Shown here one piece after another: positions 1-8,652 of a DNA stretch of 64,000 nucleotides (positions are counted from its first letter, which is position 1; every line of letters starts with the position of its first letter). Origin of the DNA: HXMU1420-2 sp017643305. Lineage in GTDB: Bacteria > Pseudomonadota > Alphaproteobacteria > Rhodobacterales > Rhodobacteraceae. The stretch lies in assembly GCA_965217135.1 (NCBI GenBank), contig OZ244249.1:4526001-4590000 (forward strand), read 5' to 3'. The notes beneath the pieces are model-generated. The model searched no databases, was not told where the DNA came from, and saw only the letters and a program-made list of their open reading frames with translations. The translations under genes were made by a program, and so were the position numbers.

Positions 1-1
1 C

Positions 2-124
2 AGCTTTACGCTGATCGCAGGCGAAGCAGTTGCTGATGACATCCGGGCCGAGGTGGAGCTCCTGCGCGCCGAACTGGATATGCTGAAACGCGCGTTCCGG
101 CGGCATTGCCTAGAGACCAGCTAA
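2..124 (+). CDS. C-terminal end of an unidentified protein (partial)
   Basis: An open frame enters from the left edge and ends at a TAA at 122-124, giving the last 40 residues of a protein. The tail is rich in Glu, Leu, Arg and Ala with a heptad-like pattern (AEVELLRAELDMLKRAF), so it probably forms a helix or short coiled coil. I do not recognise the family and propose no function. It converges on the binding-protein/OmpA gene with a 17-base gap. Confidence 0.5.
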   Translation, partial: SFTLIAGEAVADDIRAEVELLRAELDMLKRAFRRHCLETS

Positions 125-141
125 GGCCTCTGCTCGAACCA

Positions 142-1701
142 CTAACGCACCCAAACCTCCACTCGGCGGTTGACCTGGCGGCCCCAATCGGTGTCGTCAC
201 ATGCCATTGGCATGGCTTCACCGAAGCCACGAATTTCGATGTCATCCTTGGTGAACGCACCGGTTTCAGCCGCATCCAGCACTGCGTCACGCACCGCGCG
301 GGCGCGGGCAGTGGAGATCTTGAGATTACCGGAGGCCGCCCCATCCCCGTCGCTAAATCCCGCAAACAGGATCTGGCGCGAATCGAATTGGCCTGCTTCC
401 AGCGCGCGGGTAAATCTGGCCACGTTGGACCGCGATTGTGCATCCAGCCGCGACGACCCAGTTTCAAAGCGGAAAGACAAGGTTAGCCGCTGCATCGGGC
501 GCAGCGTTTCGAGCATGTCCTGTAAGGTGTCCAACTGGACCTCTGGTCCAGCGGCGGCGACGGCGTTGGCCAGCCGATCACCCTGCAACCGCATGGGTAC
601 TTCTTCGGCCACCTGATCAATAAAACCGGCGCGCCTGATCACGATTTGTGCAAACGGCCCACGGGTATAGGCCAGAAAGGCACGAGCGAGCTTTGGCAGA
701 CGCCGCGCGGGCAAATAAAGGAACATTGGTGAATTGAGCGGGTAATCCTCAGTCTTGATCGTGCGGCGGTTAGCATCCAGCGTGAACCCGCAGGTCCCTG
801 TGAGCGTCAGGGCCCTGGCGGCCCCGGTTTCAGCATAACTGGCGATGCCAATAGCAAACGGATCGGCCACAACGGACCGGGCCAACGTACTGCTCAGGTC
901 ATGTTGGTTGATGGTTGAAGCCAGCGTCAGACCCGCGACATTGATCAACCTGTCTTCAACGGCTTGTGTCAGCCCAAAGCCCTGATCCGGAAGATGAAGC
1001 GCTATGGGTGCGTTGGGGCCACCAAGATCCTGCCAATTTACAACCTGACCCGCAAACACGCGCGCCAGATCGAGGGTGGAGATCGACCGAACCGGGTTTT
1101 CCGGCGCAACAATCGGCACCATGGCATCCAACGCCAGAACCAAGCTGCGGTTTGTTCCCGTCATATCCCCCATGCCTGCGTCGCGCGCCATCTTACGTTC
1201 CTGCGGGCGGATTTCGCGCAGGGCCAGAACAATATCGGCTTCGTTGGCCAACAAATCCGCGAACCCTTCGTCGGTGTTGGTGACATAAAAGAAAAACCGC
1301 GCCAGAACCGGACCATCCTCGCCTTCGCGCAGTTCGTAGAAGAAATTGTCGCCCTCCATCTCTTCCCGATTGGTGCGGTAGCCGTTGCGCAGCGCGAAGC
1401 CTTCGATCAGAGCGGGCATCAACACCTCGGCCATAGCGGACGAACCGGAAAGAGTGACCTCGGCCACATAGGCTGACAGGTTGGGGCAACCGGGCCCTTC
1501 GCAACGCACGCCGGATCCATCGATGGTCAATTCGCCAAACTTGGTATCGACGCGGTAGTATTCGCCATCAAACCCCAGCAGGGTACCCGAGATTTCGACC
1601 GCACCATCGGGCGAGGTCAACGTTACGTCCTGCGCCGCAACGCGGCCTACAATAAAAAAAGTAAAAAGTGCGGCGCAAACCGCCGCACATCGCAAAGTCA
1701 T
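142..1701 (-). CDS. Substrate-binding (PstS-like) domain protein with C-terminal OmpA domain
   Basis: The 519-residue protein starts with a Sec signal peptide ending around AAQ-24. Residues 25-80 form a small beta-rich segment. Residues 85-390 resemble the periplasmic phosphate-type binding fold (VTLSGSSAMAEVL, then VPIVAPENPVRSISTLDLARVF). Residues 408-519 are an OmpA-type peptidoglycan-binding domain ending NRRVEVWVR. The fusion suggests a periplasmic ligand sensor or scavenger anchored to the cell wall. No ABC permease genes adjoin it, so transport is unsupported. It follows the 1724-2803 gene by 22 bases and is probably cotranscribed with it. The domain assignments are from recognition; the ligand is unknown. 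Confidence 0.75.
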   Translation of the reverse strand: MTLRCAAVCAALFTFFIVGRVAAQDVTLTSPDGAVEISGTLLGFDGEYYRVDTKFGELTIDGSGVRCEGPGCPNLSAYVAEVTLSGSSAMAEVLMPALIEGFALRNGYRTNREEMEGDNFFYELREGEDGPVLARFFFYVTNTDEGFADLLANEADIVLALREIRPQERKMARDAGMGDMTGTNRSLVLALDAMVPIVAPENPVRSISTLDLARVFAGQVVNWQDLGGPNAPIALHLPDQGFGLTQAVEDRLINVAGLTLASTINQHDLSSTLARSVVADPFAIGIASYAETGAARALTLTGTCGFTLDANRRTIKTEDYPLNSPMFLYLPARRLPKLARAFLAYTRGPFAQIVIRRAGFIDQVAEEVPMRLQGDRLANAVAAAGPEVQLDTLQDMLETLRPMQRLTLSFRFETGSSRLDAQSRSNVARFTRALEAGQFDSRQILFAGFSDGDGAASGNLKISTARARAVRDAVLDAAETGAFTKDDIEIRGFGEAMPMACDDTDWGRQVNRRVEVWVR

Positions 1702-1723
1702 TCATCTGGCCTTTTCGCTCGGA

Positions 1724-2803
1724 TTACTTACCAGCGACTTTCAGGTCATCCACCAGATTATTCAACACAAGAAAGTCACCAACCGCATCACAATCGGGGA
1801 CTGAAAGGAGCAGGTCACTGGTTTGCAGGACGTATTCTGGCCCCAGCTTCAGTACCTGCGCAGACACATCGCGCCCACAGTTCAGCTCCGACACCTCGGC
1901 TTCTACGCTCAGGGCAATTGTCCCCTGGCGCTGCGCGGCACCGGTCGGGAAAGAATAGATCTCGGCCAGTTGCGGGGCCAGGGTTCCTGCGTCACCCAGA
2001 CGGGTCACAAAACCACCAGTGCCAGCATCTGCTTCGAGCGAAGAATGCATGCTGCCAGCCCATACATGGCCCTGATCGCCATAGCTGGCGCCATATTCAC
2101 GCGCGTGGATCTGGAAACCACCGTCACCCGACCATTGCAAAGCAACCCGGTCGAACCCTGCCAGGGTCGGCACGTGTGCCTGGGCCACAGCACCTTTTCC
2201 ATTGGCAAGTGCAAGGATGAAGATCGCGTGTTCAGATAACGCGGGCACATCTACCGCCAGCATGCCGTTTTCGTCGGTCGCGTCGGTGAACATCATGCCG
2301 TTGTGGTGGACCGTGATCCGTTCATTTGGAAAGCACGGTGCCACAACATTGACCCGGACCATGGCGGCCTGAATTGGGGTGGCTTGTGCCATCATCGTGC
2401 AGCCCAGCACCGGTGTGTCCGGATCCGATGGAGCGGAAGGCAAATCGCCCACACCATTGAAACGGGCTTTCTGTGGCTGGATTTCATCTGGCAACGCGCG
2501 CGGAAGTTTCGCTGGCGGCGTCGCGGCTGTTAGCGTCACATCCTCCAGCACCACGTTGTCTTCCGGGGTTTCTTCGACAAGCACGCCAACAGGTATGACC
2601 GGTGCTTCGGTATCGAGCGCCGTCAATTCAACCGGTGTCTCAGGATCGGTGGGGGGATCGTTCGGCGCGGTCGCAATGTCGGCCGACACAAGAACTGGCT
2701 TTTCAGCAGACGGCACATCCCGGCCAAACTGCATGACAAACCCGATTGCCAAGGCGAAAACAACGGTCCCGCCAATCGCGATATACTTCCTGAATTTCAG
2801 CAT
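1724..2803 (-). CDS. Membrane-anchored hypothetical protein downstream of secA
   Basis: The 359-residue protein has one N-terminal hydrophobic segment (about residues 8-26) that would serve as a signal anchor. An acidic, Pro/Thr-rich linker follows (about 30-115), then a globular beta-rich periplasmic region with several Cys. A GGAGGG ribosome site lies a few bases before the ATG. It sits between secA and the binding-protein/OmpA gene on the same strand. I know of similar uncharacterised proteins next to secA in related bacteria, sometimes labelled translocase. Nothing in the sequence itself shows a translocation role, so function is unassigned. Confidence 0.6.
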   Translation of the reverse strand: MLKFRKYIAIGGTVVFALAIGFVMQFGRDVPSAEKPVLVSADIATAPNDPPTDPETPVELTALDTEAPVIPVGVLVEETPEDNVVLEDVTLTAATPPAKLPRALPDEIQPQKARFNGVGDLPSAPSDPDTPVLGCTMMAQATPIQAAMVRVNVVAPCFPNERITVHHNGMMFTDATDENGMLAVDVPALSEHAIFILALANGKGAVAQAHVPTLAGFDRVALQWSGDGGFQIHAREYGASYGDQGHVWAGSMHSSLEADAGTGGFVTRLGDAGTLAPQLAEIYSFPTGAAQRQGTIALSVEAEVSELNCGRDVSAQVLKLGPEYVLQTSDLLLSVPDCDAVGDFLVLNNLVDDLKVAGK

Positions 2804-2840
2804 AATACCCTCCGCAAGAAATTGCGTTGGGATCAGATTT

Positions 2841-2868
2841 GGTTCACAAACGCGGCCAGTTTGTGACC
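2841..2868. repeat. Inverted repeat between secA and the downstream hypothetical gene
   Basis: Arms GGTTCACAAAC (2841-2851) and GTTTGTGACC (2859-2868) pair over 10 bases with one bulged T around a 7-base loop. There is no T-run on either side, so it is not a classical intrinsic terminator. It could be an operator or an RNA processing/stability hairpin in the 95-base gap after secA. Confidence 0.4.
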
Positions 2869-2898
2869 CCGTCTGGGAACCTTTCAGGCAAAGTTAAC

Positions 2899-5613
2899 TC
2901 AGCCCAGACGCCCGTGGCAGTGCTTGAATTTCTTTCCGCTGCCGCATGGGCAGGGGGCATTCCGACCAGGATTCCCCCAAGTTGAAGGATCGTTTTCGTC
3001 AAACCCAGGGGCCGCCTCACCCGGTTTTTCCGGAGGAGCCTCTGCCACGGGTTCCGCCGAGGTTTCAGCTGCCTGTGCGACAGATTGCTGCTGAGCCAGA
3101 AGCTGCTGCATCATCGCGCGCTGCTCTTCTTCGCTCAGCGGGCGGACATGGGACAGTTGCTGGGTCACCGTTTCCCGCAGGCTGTCCAGCAGACCTTCGA
3201 ACAACTGGAACGCTTCGTTCTTGTATTCGTTGAGAGGGTCGCGGTTCGCATATCCCCGGAAAGCCACGACAGAGCGCAGATGCTCCAGCTTCAGAAGATG
3301 TTCGCGCCAATTCGTGTCGATCGTCTGCAGCAACACCTGCTTTTCGATGTTGCGCATGTTTTCACTGCCAAAATCGACAGCCTTCTTCGCCATCATTTCA
3401 TCACTGGCCTTGTAAAGCCGTTCTGCGATGTCTTCGTCGTCAACGCCTTCTTCATCGGCCCATTCCATCACGGGCACGTCCAGCGACAGCTTTTCGATCA
3501 CCTGCGCATACAGCCCTTCAGTGTCCCACTGTTCAGCGTAGGTTTTGGGCGGCATGAAGGTTTCAATCAGGTCGTCGATCACCTGGTGGCGCATGTCGGA
3601 CACGATTTCCGACAGGTCTTCGTCGGCCATGATTTCCCGACGCTGGCCAAAGATCACCTTGCGCTGGTCGTTCATCACGTCGTCAAACTTCAAGACCTGT
3701 TTACGCATGTCGAAGTTGCGACCTTCGACCTTGGCTTGCGCCCGTTCGAGCGATTTATTGACCCATGGATGAATGATGGCTTCGCCTTCTTTCATGCCCA
3801 GGGTCTTGAGCACCTTGTCCAGCCGCTCCGATCCGAAGATGCGCATGAGGTCATCTTCCAGACTCAGAAAAAAGCACGTGCGGCCCGGGTCGCCTTGACG
3901 GCCGGAACGGCCGCGCAGCTGATTGTCGATGCGGCGGCTTTCGTGGCGTTCGGAGCCCAGAACAAACAGCCCGCCCGCATCAAGCACCTGTTGCTTTTCG
4001 GTAGCATGGCGCGCTTCTTCTTCCGCGCGCAGTTCTGCCGGGTCCGCATCCGGATTTTCGGCAATCGCGGTCAGCACCTTCATTTCGACGTTGCCACCAA
4101 GCTGAATGTCAGTTCCTCGGCCAGCCATATTGGTGGCGATGGTCACCGCGCCGAGATGGCCTGCTTCGGCAACGATCTGGGCTTCCTGTTCGTGGTGCCG
4201 GGCGTTCAGGACGCTGTGTTTTACACCATCCCGCGTCAGCAGTTGGCTAAGCAGTTCGGATTTTTCAATGGAGGTTGTGCCAACAAGAACCGGCTGACCC
4301 TTTTCATTGGCGGTTTTAATTTCGCGAATCATCGCTTCGTATTTTTCACTTACGGTACGATAGACCTGATCGTCTTCGTCCGCGCGTGCGACGGGCAGGT
4401 TGGTCGGTACTTCGACCACGCCCAGCCCGTAGATTTCCATAAATTCTTCGGCCTCGGTCGCCGCTGTACCGGTCATCCCGGCCAGCTTGTCGTACAGGCG
4501 GAAATAGTTCTGGAACGTCACGCTCGCCATGGTGACGTTTTCTGGCTGGATGTTCACGCCTTCCTTGGCTTCAATCGCCTGATGCAGACCATCGCTCAGC
4601 CGGCGGCCCGGCATCATGCGTCCCGTGAATTCGTCAATCAGAACGACCTGGCCATCCCGAACGATGTAATCCTTATCGCGCTGGAACAGTTTGTGCGCGC
4701 GCAGGCCCTGGTTTACGTGATGGACAATCGTCGTGCTTTCCGGATCATACAGCGACTGGCCTTCCGGCAGCAGACCGCGTGCCAACAGATTTTCTTCTAG
4801 AAATTCGTTGCCTTCATCAGTGAAGGTCACGCTACGCTGTTTTTCTTCGGCTTCGTAGTGATCTTCCTGCAGCAGCGGGATCAGCTCATCAACCGCGGTG
4901 TAGAGATCGGAGCGGTCCTGCGCCGGACCCGAGATGATGAGAGGTGTCCGCGCCTCATCCACGAGAATACTGTCCACTTCGTCAACAATCGCGAAGTAAT
5001 GGTGCTTTTGATAGAGCGCGCTGAGCTCGGACTTCATGTTGTCGCGTAGGTAATCGAAGCCCAGTTCGTTGTTGGTGGCGTAGGTGATGTCCGACCCGTA
5101 TGCCGCGAGTTTTTCTTCGTCCGGCTGGTCGGACCAGATCACGCCGCAAGTCATGCCCAGCGCGCCATACACCTTGCCCATCCATTCGCTGTCGCGCTTG
5201 GCCAGGTATTCGTTCACGGTCACGATATGCACGCCCTTGCCCACCAACGCATTCAGGTAGGCCGGAAAAGTGGCGACCAGCGTCTTGCCTTCGCCAGTTT
5301 TCATTTCCGCAATGTTACCCTGATGCAGGAAAATGCCGCCCATCAGCTGCACATCAAAAGCCCGCAGGCCCAGCGCGCGCCGGGCGCCTTCGCGGCAGTT
5401 CGCAAACGCCTCGGGCAGCAAGTCATCCAGGCTTTCACCGTCTTCAAAACGTTTACGGAATTCTGCGGTCTTATCGATCAGACCCTGGTCTGACAGCGCT
5501 TCGAATTCGGGTTCCAGCGCGTTGATTTTGTCGACCAACGGGCGGGTCGCCTTGATCTTTCGGTCATTCGGTGTCCCGAATACCTTTTTGGCGAGTGTTC
5601 CGATCCCAAGCAT
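2899..5613 (-). CDS. secA: Preprotein translocase ATPase SecA
   Basis: SecA is the cytoplasmic/membrane-peripheral motor that pushes unfolded preproteins through SecYEG. The 904-residue length fits the family. Visible are the Walker A motif (MKTGEGKTL), the DEAD-like Walker B (VDEVDSILVDEA), the helicase segment TNMAGRGTDI, and the C-terminal zinc/SecB-binding tail CPCGSGKKFKHC. I start at the ATG at 5613, because MLGIGTLAKKVFG is the canonical N terminus and GGAGA lies just upstream. The open frame extends 98 codons further upstream but that extension is not SecA-like. The window also encodes SecB (57416-57904), the chaperone that docks on this tail. It is divergent from the parvulin gene. 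Confidence 0.98.
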   Translation of the reverse strand: MLGIGTLAKKVFGTPNDRKIKATRPLVDKINALEPEFEALSDQGLIDKTAEFRKRFEDGESLDDLLPEAFANCREGARRALGLRAFDVQLMGGIFLHQGNIAEMKTGEGKTLVATFPAYLNALVGKGVHIVTVNEYLAKRDSEWMGKVYGALGMTCGVIWSDQPDEEKLAAYGSDITYATNNELGFDYLRDNMKSELSALYQKHHYFAIVDEVDSILVDEARTPLIISGPAQDRSDLYTAVDELIPLLQEDHYEAEEKQRSVTFTDEGNEFLEENLLARGLLPEGQSLYDPESTTIVHHVNQGLRAHKLFQRDKDYIVRDGQVVLIDEFTGRMMPGRRLSDGLHQAIEAKEGVNIQPENVTMASVTFQNYFRLYDKLAGMTGTAATEAEEFMEIYGLGVVEVPTNLPVARADEDDQVYRTVSEKYEAMIREIKTANEKGQPVLVGTTSIEKSELLSQLLTRDGVKHSVLNARHHEQEAQIVAEAGHLGAVTIATNMAGRGTDIQLGGNVEMKVLTAIAENPDADPAELRAEEEARHATEKQQVLDAGGLFVLGSERHESRRIDNQLRGRSGRQGDPGRTCFFLSLEDDLMRIFGSERLDKVLKTLGMKEGEAIIHPWVNKSLERAQAKVEGRNFDMRKQVLKFDDVMNDQRKVIFGQRREIMADEDLSEIVSDMRHQVIDDLIETFMPPKTYAEQWDTEGLYAQVIEKLSLDVPVMEWADEEGVDDEDIAERLYKASDEMMAKKAVDFGSENMRNIEKQVLLQTIDTNWREHLLKLEHLRSVVAFRGYANRDPLNEYKNEAFQLFEGLLDSLRETVTQQLSHVRPLSEEEQRAMMQQLLAQQQSVAQAAETSAEPVAEAPPEKPGEAAPGFDENDPSTWGNPGRNAPCPCGSGKKFKHCHGRLG

Positions 5614-5785
5614 GCTTTCTCCAGCCATCCGATTTCGCGGGCCTGCAATGGACTTGCCCGCTCGTCCTTTAGCCCATAGATACGAGCTTCGAAGGCGGTC
5701 CTGCATAGGCCACAAGGCGATGTAAGGGGCGGTTGAAACAGTGTCAACGCTGCGCCCGGTCGCGGCTTCAAATAGGACAATACCT

Positions 5786-6634
5786 ATGCCCAAAGGCTTC
5801 AGATTCCTCCGCGCGGCCGCCTGTGCCGCTGTTTTGGCCGGGCCGGCGGTTGCCGAAGGCCCGTCACCCGACACGGTGCTAGCAACGGTAAACGGCGAAG
5901 CGATCACACTGGGTCACGTTATTGTGGCCTATGCGACCCTGCCGGAGCAATATCAGCAGCTGCAGACAGACGTTTTGTTTGACGGGATTCTGGAACAGTT
6001 AATCCAGCAAACCGCGCTGGCCCAAACCCACGGGCCCGAGTTGCCACCACAGATTGTGATTTCCCTGGAAAACGAACGCCGATCTTTGATTGCAGCCAAC
6101 ACTATTGAGGCAATCATGCTCAGCGCTGCATCGGATGCAGAAATTCAGGCAGCTTATGATGAAAAATACGCGAACATGCCGGAAGAACTGGAATACGACG
6201 CGTCGCATATCCTAGTCCCAACCGCAGAACAGGCCAAAGCGATCGTGGAAGAGCTGCGCGGTGGCGCAGATTTTGCAGAAAGCGCCAAGGCCAAATCGAC
6301 CGGGCCGTCTGGCCCGCGCGGCGGGGCGTTGGGTTGGTTCGGTACCGGAGCCATGGTGCCAGAGTTTGAAGCCGCCGTCGTCGCGCTGTCCCCCGGAGAC
6401 ATTTCGGATCCGGTGCAGACCCAGTTTGGCTGGCACGTGATCCGCCTCAACGATACCCGCTCCAAAGCCGCCCCGGCATTGGACGAGGTTCGCGACGAGC
6501 TGGCTTTGGATATCCAGAAGAAGGCTGTCGATTCGCATGTCGATGACCTGATCGACCAAGCGACAATCGAACGCCCTACCGTCGATGGGCTGGATCGCGA
6601 AGTCATGCGCGATCTCAGCGCGTTGGGCAACTAA
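5786..6634 (+). CDS. Periplasmic parvulin-type peptidyl-prolyl cis-trans isomerase
   Basis: The 282-residue protein assists folding of exported proteins by isomerising X-Pro bonds. It has a signal peptide (RAAACAAVLAGPAVAEG), a SurA/PrsA-like helical N-terminal part with VNGEAITLGHV, and a PpiC rotamase domain at about 130-230. That domain carries the family patterns ASHILV, GGALGWFGTGAMVPEFE and QTQFGWHVI. I choose the ATG at 5786 because the preceding 15 codons are not signal-like and AGGACA precedes it. It is divergent from secA and ends 2 bases before argJ. Confidence 0.9.
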   Translation: MPKGFRFLRAAACAAVLAGPAVAEGPSPDTVLATVNGEAITLGHVIVAYATLPEQYQQLQTDVLFDGILEQLIQQTALAQTHGPELPPQIVISLENERRSLIAANTIEAIMLSAASDAEIQAAYDEKYANMPEELEYDASHILVPTAEQAKAIVEELRGGADFAESAKAKSTGPSGPRGGALGWFGTGAMVPEFEAAVVALSPGDISDPVQTQFGWHVIRLNDTRSKAAPALDEVRDELALDIQKKAVDSHVDDLIDQATIERPTVDGLDREVMRDLSALGN

Positions 6635-6636
6635 CC

Positions 6637-7863
6637 ATGGGCCAGACACCGCCGAAATCGCCGTTGGCTCCGGACCAATTCCCGGATTTGCCCGCAATTG
6701 GTGGCGCAACGTTCGCGACGGCGTCGGCAGGTGTCAAATACAAGGGCCGTACGGATGTGATGCTAGCCGTTCTTGCACCGGGCACATCTGTGGCGGGCGT
6801 ATTTACCAAATCCTCCACCCGGTCGGCGGCGGTTCTTGATTGCCAGGATAAGATTGGTGGCAACAGCACGGACGGTGCGGCCATTCTGGTAAACTCTGGG
6901 AATGCCAATGCGTTTACTGGGCACTACGGCCAGACCTCAGTTCTGGAACTGGTGTCGGGCGTGGCCAGCATCGCCGATGTTCCGGCCGGGCGGGTGTTCA
7001 CCTCCTCTACCGGGGTGATCGGTGAACCGCTGCCGCATGACCGCATCTTAGGTGTTTTGTCGGACCTATCAGGCAAGCTGGACGGCGGCGGCATGGCTGA
7101 CGCAGCCCAAGCGATCATGACGACAGATACGTTTGCCAAGGGCGCTGCCCGAACCATTTCGGTGGATGGTACGCCTGTGTCCATCGCTGGCATCGCCAAA
7201 GGCTCCGGCATGATCGCACCGGATATGGCGACGATGCTGGTTTACGTCTTCACAGATGCGCAGGTCGAACAATCCGCCTTGCAGTCAATGGTGTCAGAAC
7301 TGAACGAAACCAGTTTCAACTGCATCACGGTGGATAGTGATACCTCCACATCCGACACGGTTCTGGTTGCCGCTACAGGCACCAGCGGTGTGGATTGCGC
7401 GGCAAGTACCGCATTCCGGGATGCACTGGGTGAGGTGATGACCGATCTTGCCCATCTCGTCGTACGCGATGGTGAGGGGGCGACCAAGTTTGTTGAGGTC
7501 GCTGTCACAGGCGCGCTGTCCGATGCTGAGGCCAAAACGCATGCTTTGGCCATTGCAAATTCCCCCCTCGTGAAAACCGCCATTGCGGGCGAGGATCCGA
7601 ATTGGGGCCGGATTGTAATGGCGATCGGGAAATCCGGTGCGACGGCGGACCGCGATCTGCTGAGCATCTGGTTTGATGATGTTCTGGTGGCGGAAAAAGG
7701 CTGGGTTTCGCCGGCTTATCGGGAAGAAGACGGCGCGGACGTGATGTTAAAGCAGGATATCCCGATTCGCGTCGATCTGGGCTTGGGTGACGGCACGGCG
7801 ACCGTCTGGACCTGCGACCTGACGCATGGCTACATAACCATCAACGCGGACTACCGGTCTTGA
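6637..7863 (+). CDS. argJ: Bifunctional ornithine acetyltransferase / N-acetylglutamate synthase ArgJ
   Basis: ArgJ moves the acetyl group from N-acetylornithine to glutamate, recycling it in arginine synthesis. The bifunctional form also uses acetyl-CoA. The 408-residue precursor contains the self-cleavage sequence KGSGMIAPDMATML, with Thr199 as the nucleophile exposed at the start of the beta chain. The C-terminal GYITINADYRS is typical of the family. It follows the parvulin gene by 2 bases and overlaps mutT, so the three are probably cotranscribed. Whether this enzyme is mono- or bifunctional cannot be read from sequence. argG lies far away at 33.4 kb. Confidence 0.97.
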   Translation: MGQTPPKSPLAPDQFPDLPAIGGATFATASAGVKYKGRTDVMLAVLAPGTSVAGVFTKSSTRSAAVLDCQDKIGGNSTDGAAILVNSGNANAFTGHYGQTSVLELVSGVASIADVPAGRVFTSSTGVIGEPLPHDRILGVLSDLSGKLDGGGMADAAQAIMTTDTFAKGAARTISVDGTPVSIAGIAKGSGMIAPDMATMLVYVFTDAQVEQSALQSMVSELNETSFNCITVDSDTSTSDTVLVAATGTSGVDCAASTAFRDALGEVMTDLAHLVVRDGEGATKFVEVAVTGALSDAEAKTHALAIANSPLVKTAIAGEDPNWGRIVMAIGKSGATADRDLLSIWFDDVLVAEKGWVSPAYREEDGADVMLKQDIPIRVDLGLGDGTATVWTCDLTHGYITINADYRS

Positions 7864-8258
7864 AAACGGTTCTGGTATCTGCCGTCGCCTTGATTGATAT
7901 CGATGGCCGGGTGTTGCTGGCCCAGCGCCCCAAAGGCAAAAGCATGGCTGGGCTGTGGGAGTTTCCGGGCGGCAAAGTCGAACCGGGCGAAACACCGGAA
8001 CACGCGTTGATCCGCGAGCTGCAGGAAGAGCTGGGAATTGATACCTGGGCGTCCTGTCTCGCACCGCTGACATTCGCCAGCCACAGCTACGACAATTTCC
8101 ATCTTTTGATGCCGCTTTTTGTCTGCCGGAAATGGAATGGGACACCGCAGCCAAAGGAAGGGCAGAATTTAAAATGGGTCCGTGCAAAGGATTTGCGCGA
8201 ATATCCTATGCCTGCCGCAGACCTGCCATTGATCCCAATTTTGCGCGACTGGCTGTGA
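7860..8258 (+). CDS. mutT: 8-oxo-dGTP diphosphatase MutT (NUDIX)
   Basis: The 132-residue protein hydrolyses 8-oxo-dGTP and so prevents A:C mispairs. The NUDIX box occupies residues 38-60, fitting G-x5-E-x7-REUxEExGU exactly. AQRPKGKSMAGLWEFPGGK just before it is the MutT signature. The start is a TTG at 7860 that overlaps the argJ stop (TTGA), consistent with translational coupling; no better start exists before the conserved beta strand. Other pyrimidine/purine NUDIX activities are possible, but length and motifs fit MutT best. Confidence 0.9.
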   Translation: MKTVLVSAVALIDIDGRVLLAQRPKGKSMAGLWEFPGGKVEPGETPEHALIRELQEELGIDTWASCLAPLTFASHSYDNFHLLMPLFVCRKWNGTPQPKEGQNLKWVRAKDLREYPMPAADLPLIPILRDWL

Positions 8259-8405
8259 ATCACCTGATTTGCGGCTAGTGCGTTTTACAAAATTCTGGTA
8301 AATCTGACACGGTTTCCTGATAAAAGCACAAAATATGAGCAGTTTTGCTCCAATTTCTACTTTTTTATCAAACCTTTCTTGTTTTTTCATTTACATTTTT
8401 AAGGT

Positions 8406-8427
8406 AGCGATTGTGCGTCGCTTTTTT
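8406..8427 (+). terminator. Possible weak intrinsic terminator after mutT
   Basis: AGCGA (8406-8410) pairs with TCGCT (8418-8422) around a 7-base loop and is followed by T to 8427. The stem is only 5 bp, so strength is doubtful. It ends directly before the GGGGAG ribosome site of the 44-codon gene, so it could separate that gene from argJ-mutT transcription or attenuate it. Confidence 0.35.
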
Positions 8428-8441
8428 GGGGAGAAAACGGC

Positions 8442-8576
8442 ATGCTTCGTACAATCACGATGGGAACATACGTATCGGTGCAGGGAACATTTGTCCGCGC
8501 GCTTCCGTGTGGCAAGATCGCCGTTCGCGTGGGTTCAAAAATTTACGAAGGGTTACCTGTTCAAAAGGTGGCCTAA
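8442..8576 (+). CDS. Small 44-residue protein of unknown function
   Basis: A short ATG-to-TAA frame encodes 44 residues beginning MLRTITMGTYVSVQGTF and ending GLPVQKVA. A strong ribosome site (GGGGAGA) lies 7 bases before the ATG. A T-tract hairpin precedes the gene and a terminator-like hairpin follows within 25 bases, so it looks like a self-contained unit. The residue pattern alternates hydrophobic and polar with Gly turns (VQGTF, GKIAVRVGSKIY), suggesting a small beta-barrel or sheet. I recall similar tiny proteins in other roseobacters but no assigned role. It sits convergent to infB. Confidence 0.6.
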   Translation: MLRTITMGTYVSVQGTFVRALPCGKIAVRVGSKIYEGLPVQKVA

Positions 8577-8596
8577 GCTCACACAATGAGAACAAG

Positions 8597-8632
8597 AAAG
8601 GGCGCGTATGGGATGGTAGGCGCCCCTTTATT
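8597..8632. terminator. Terminator between the small gene and infB
   Basis: AAAGGGCGC (8597-8605) pairs with GCGCCCCTTT (8620-8629) with one bulged base, followed on the + strand by a T-rich stretch (ATTTTG). On the minus strand the 3' arm ends in an A/T-rich run (CTTTCTTG). It probably ends the small gene's transcript and, facing the other way, the rimP-nusA-infB operon 21 bases past the infB stop. Confidence 0.6.
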
Positions 8633-8652
8633 TTGTCTTGTTGGTCTGACGA

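Noticed and set aside
3085..4800. Long + strand open frame opposite secA
   Set aside because: Antisense to the strongly supported SecA frame, with no recognisable domain.
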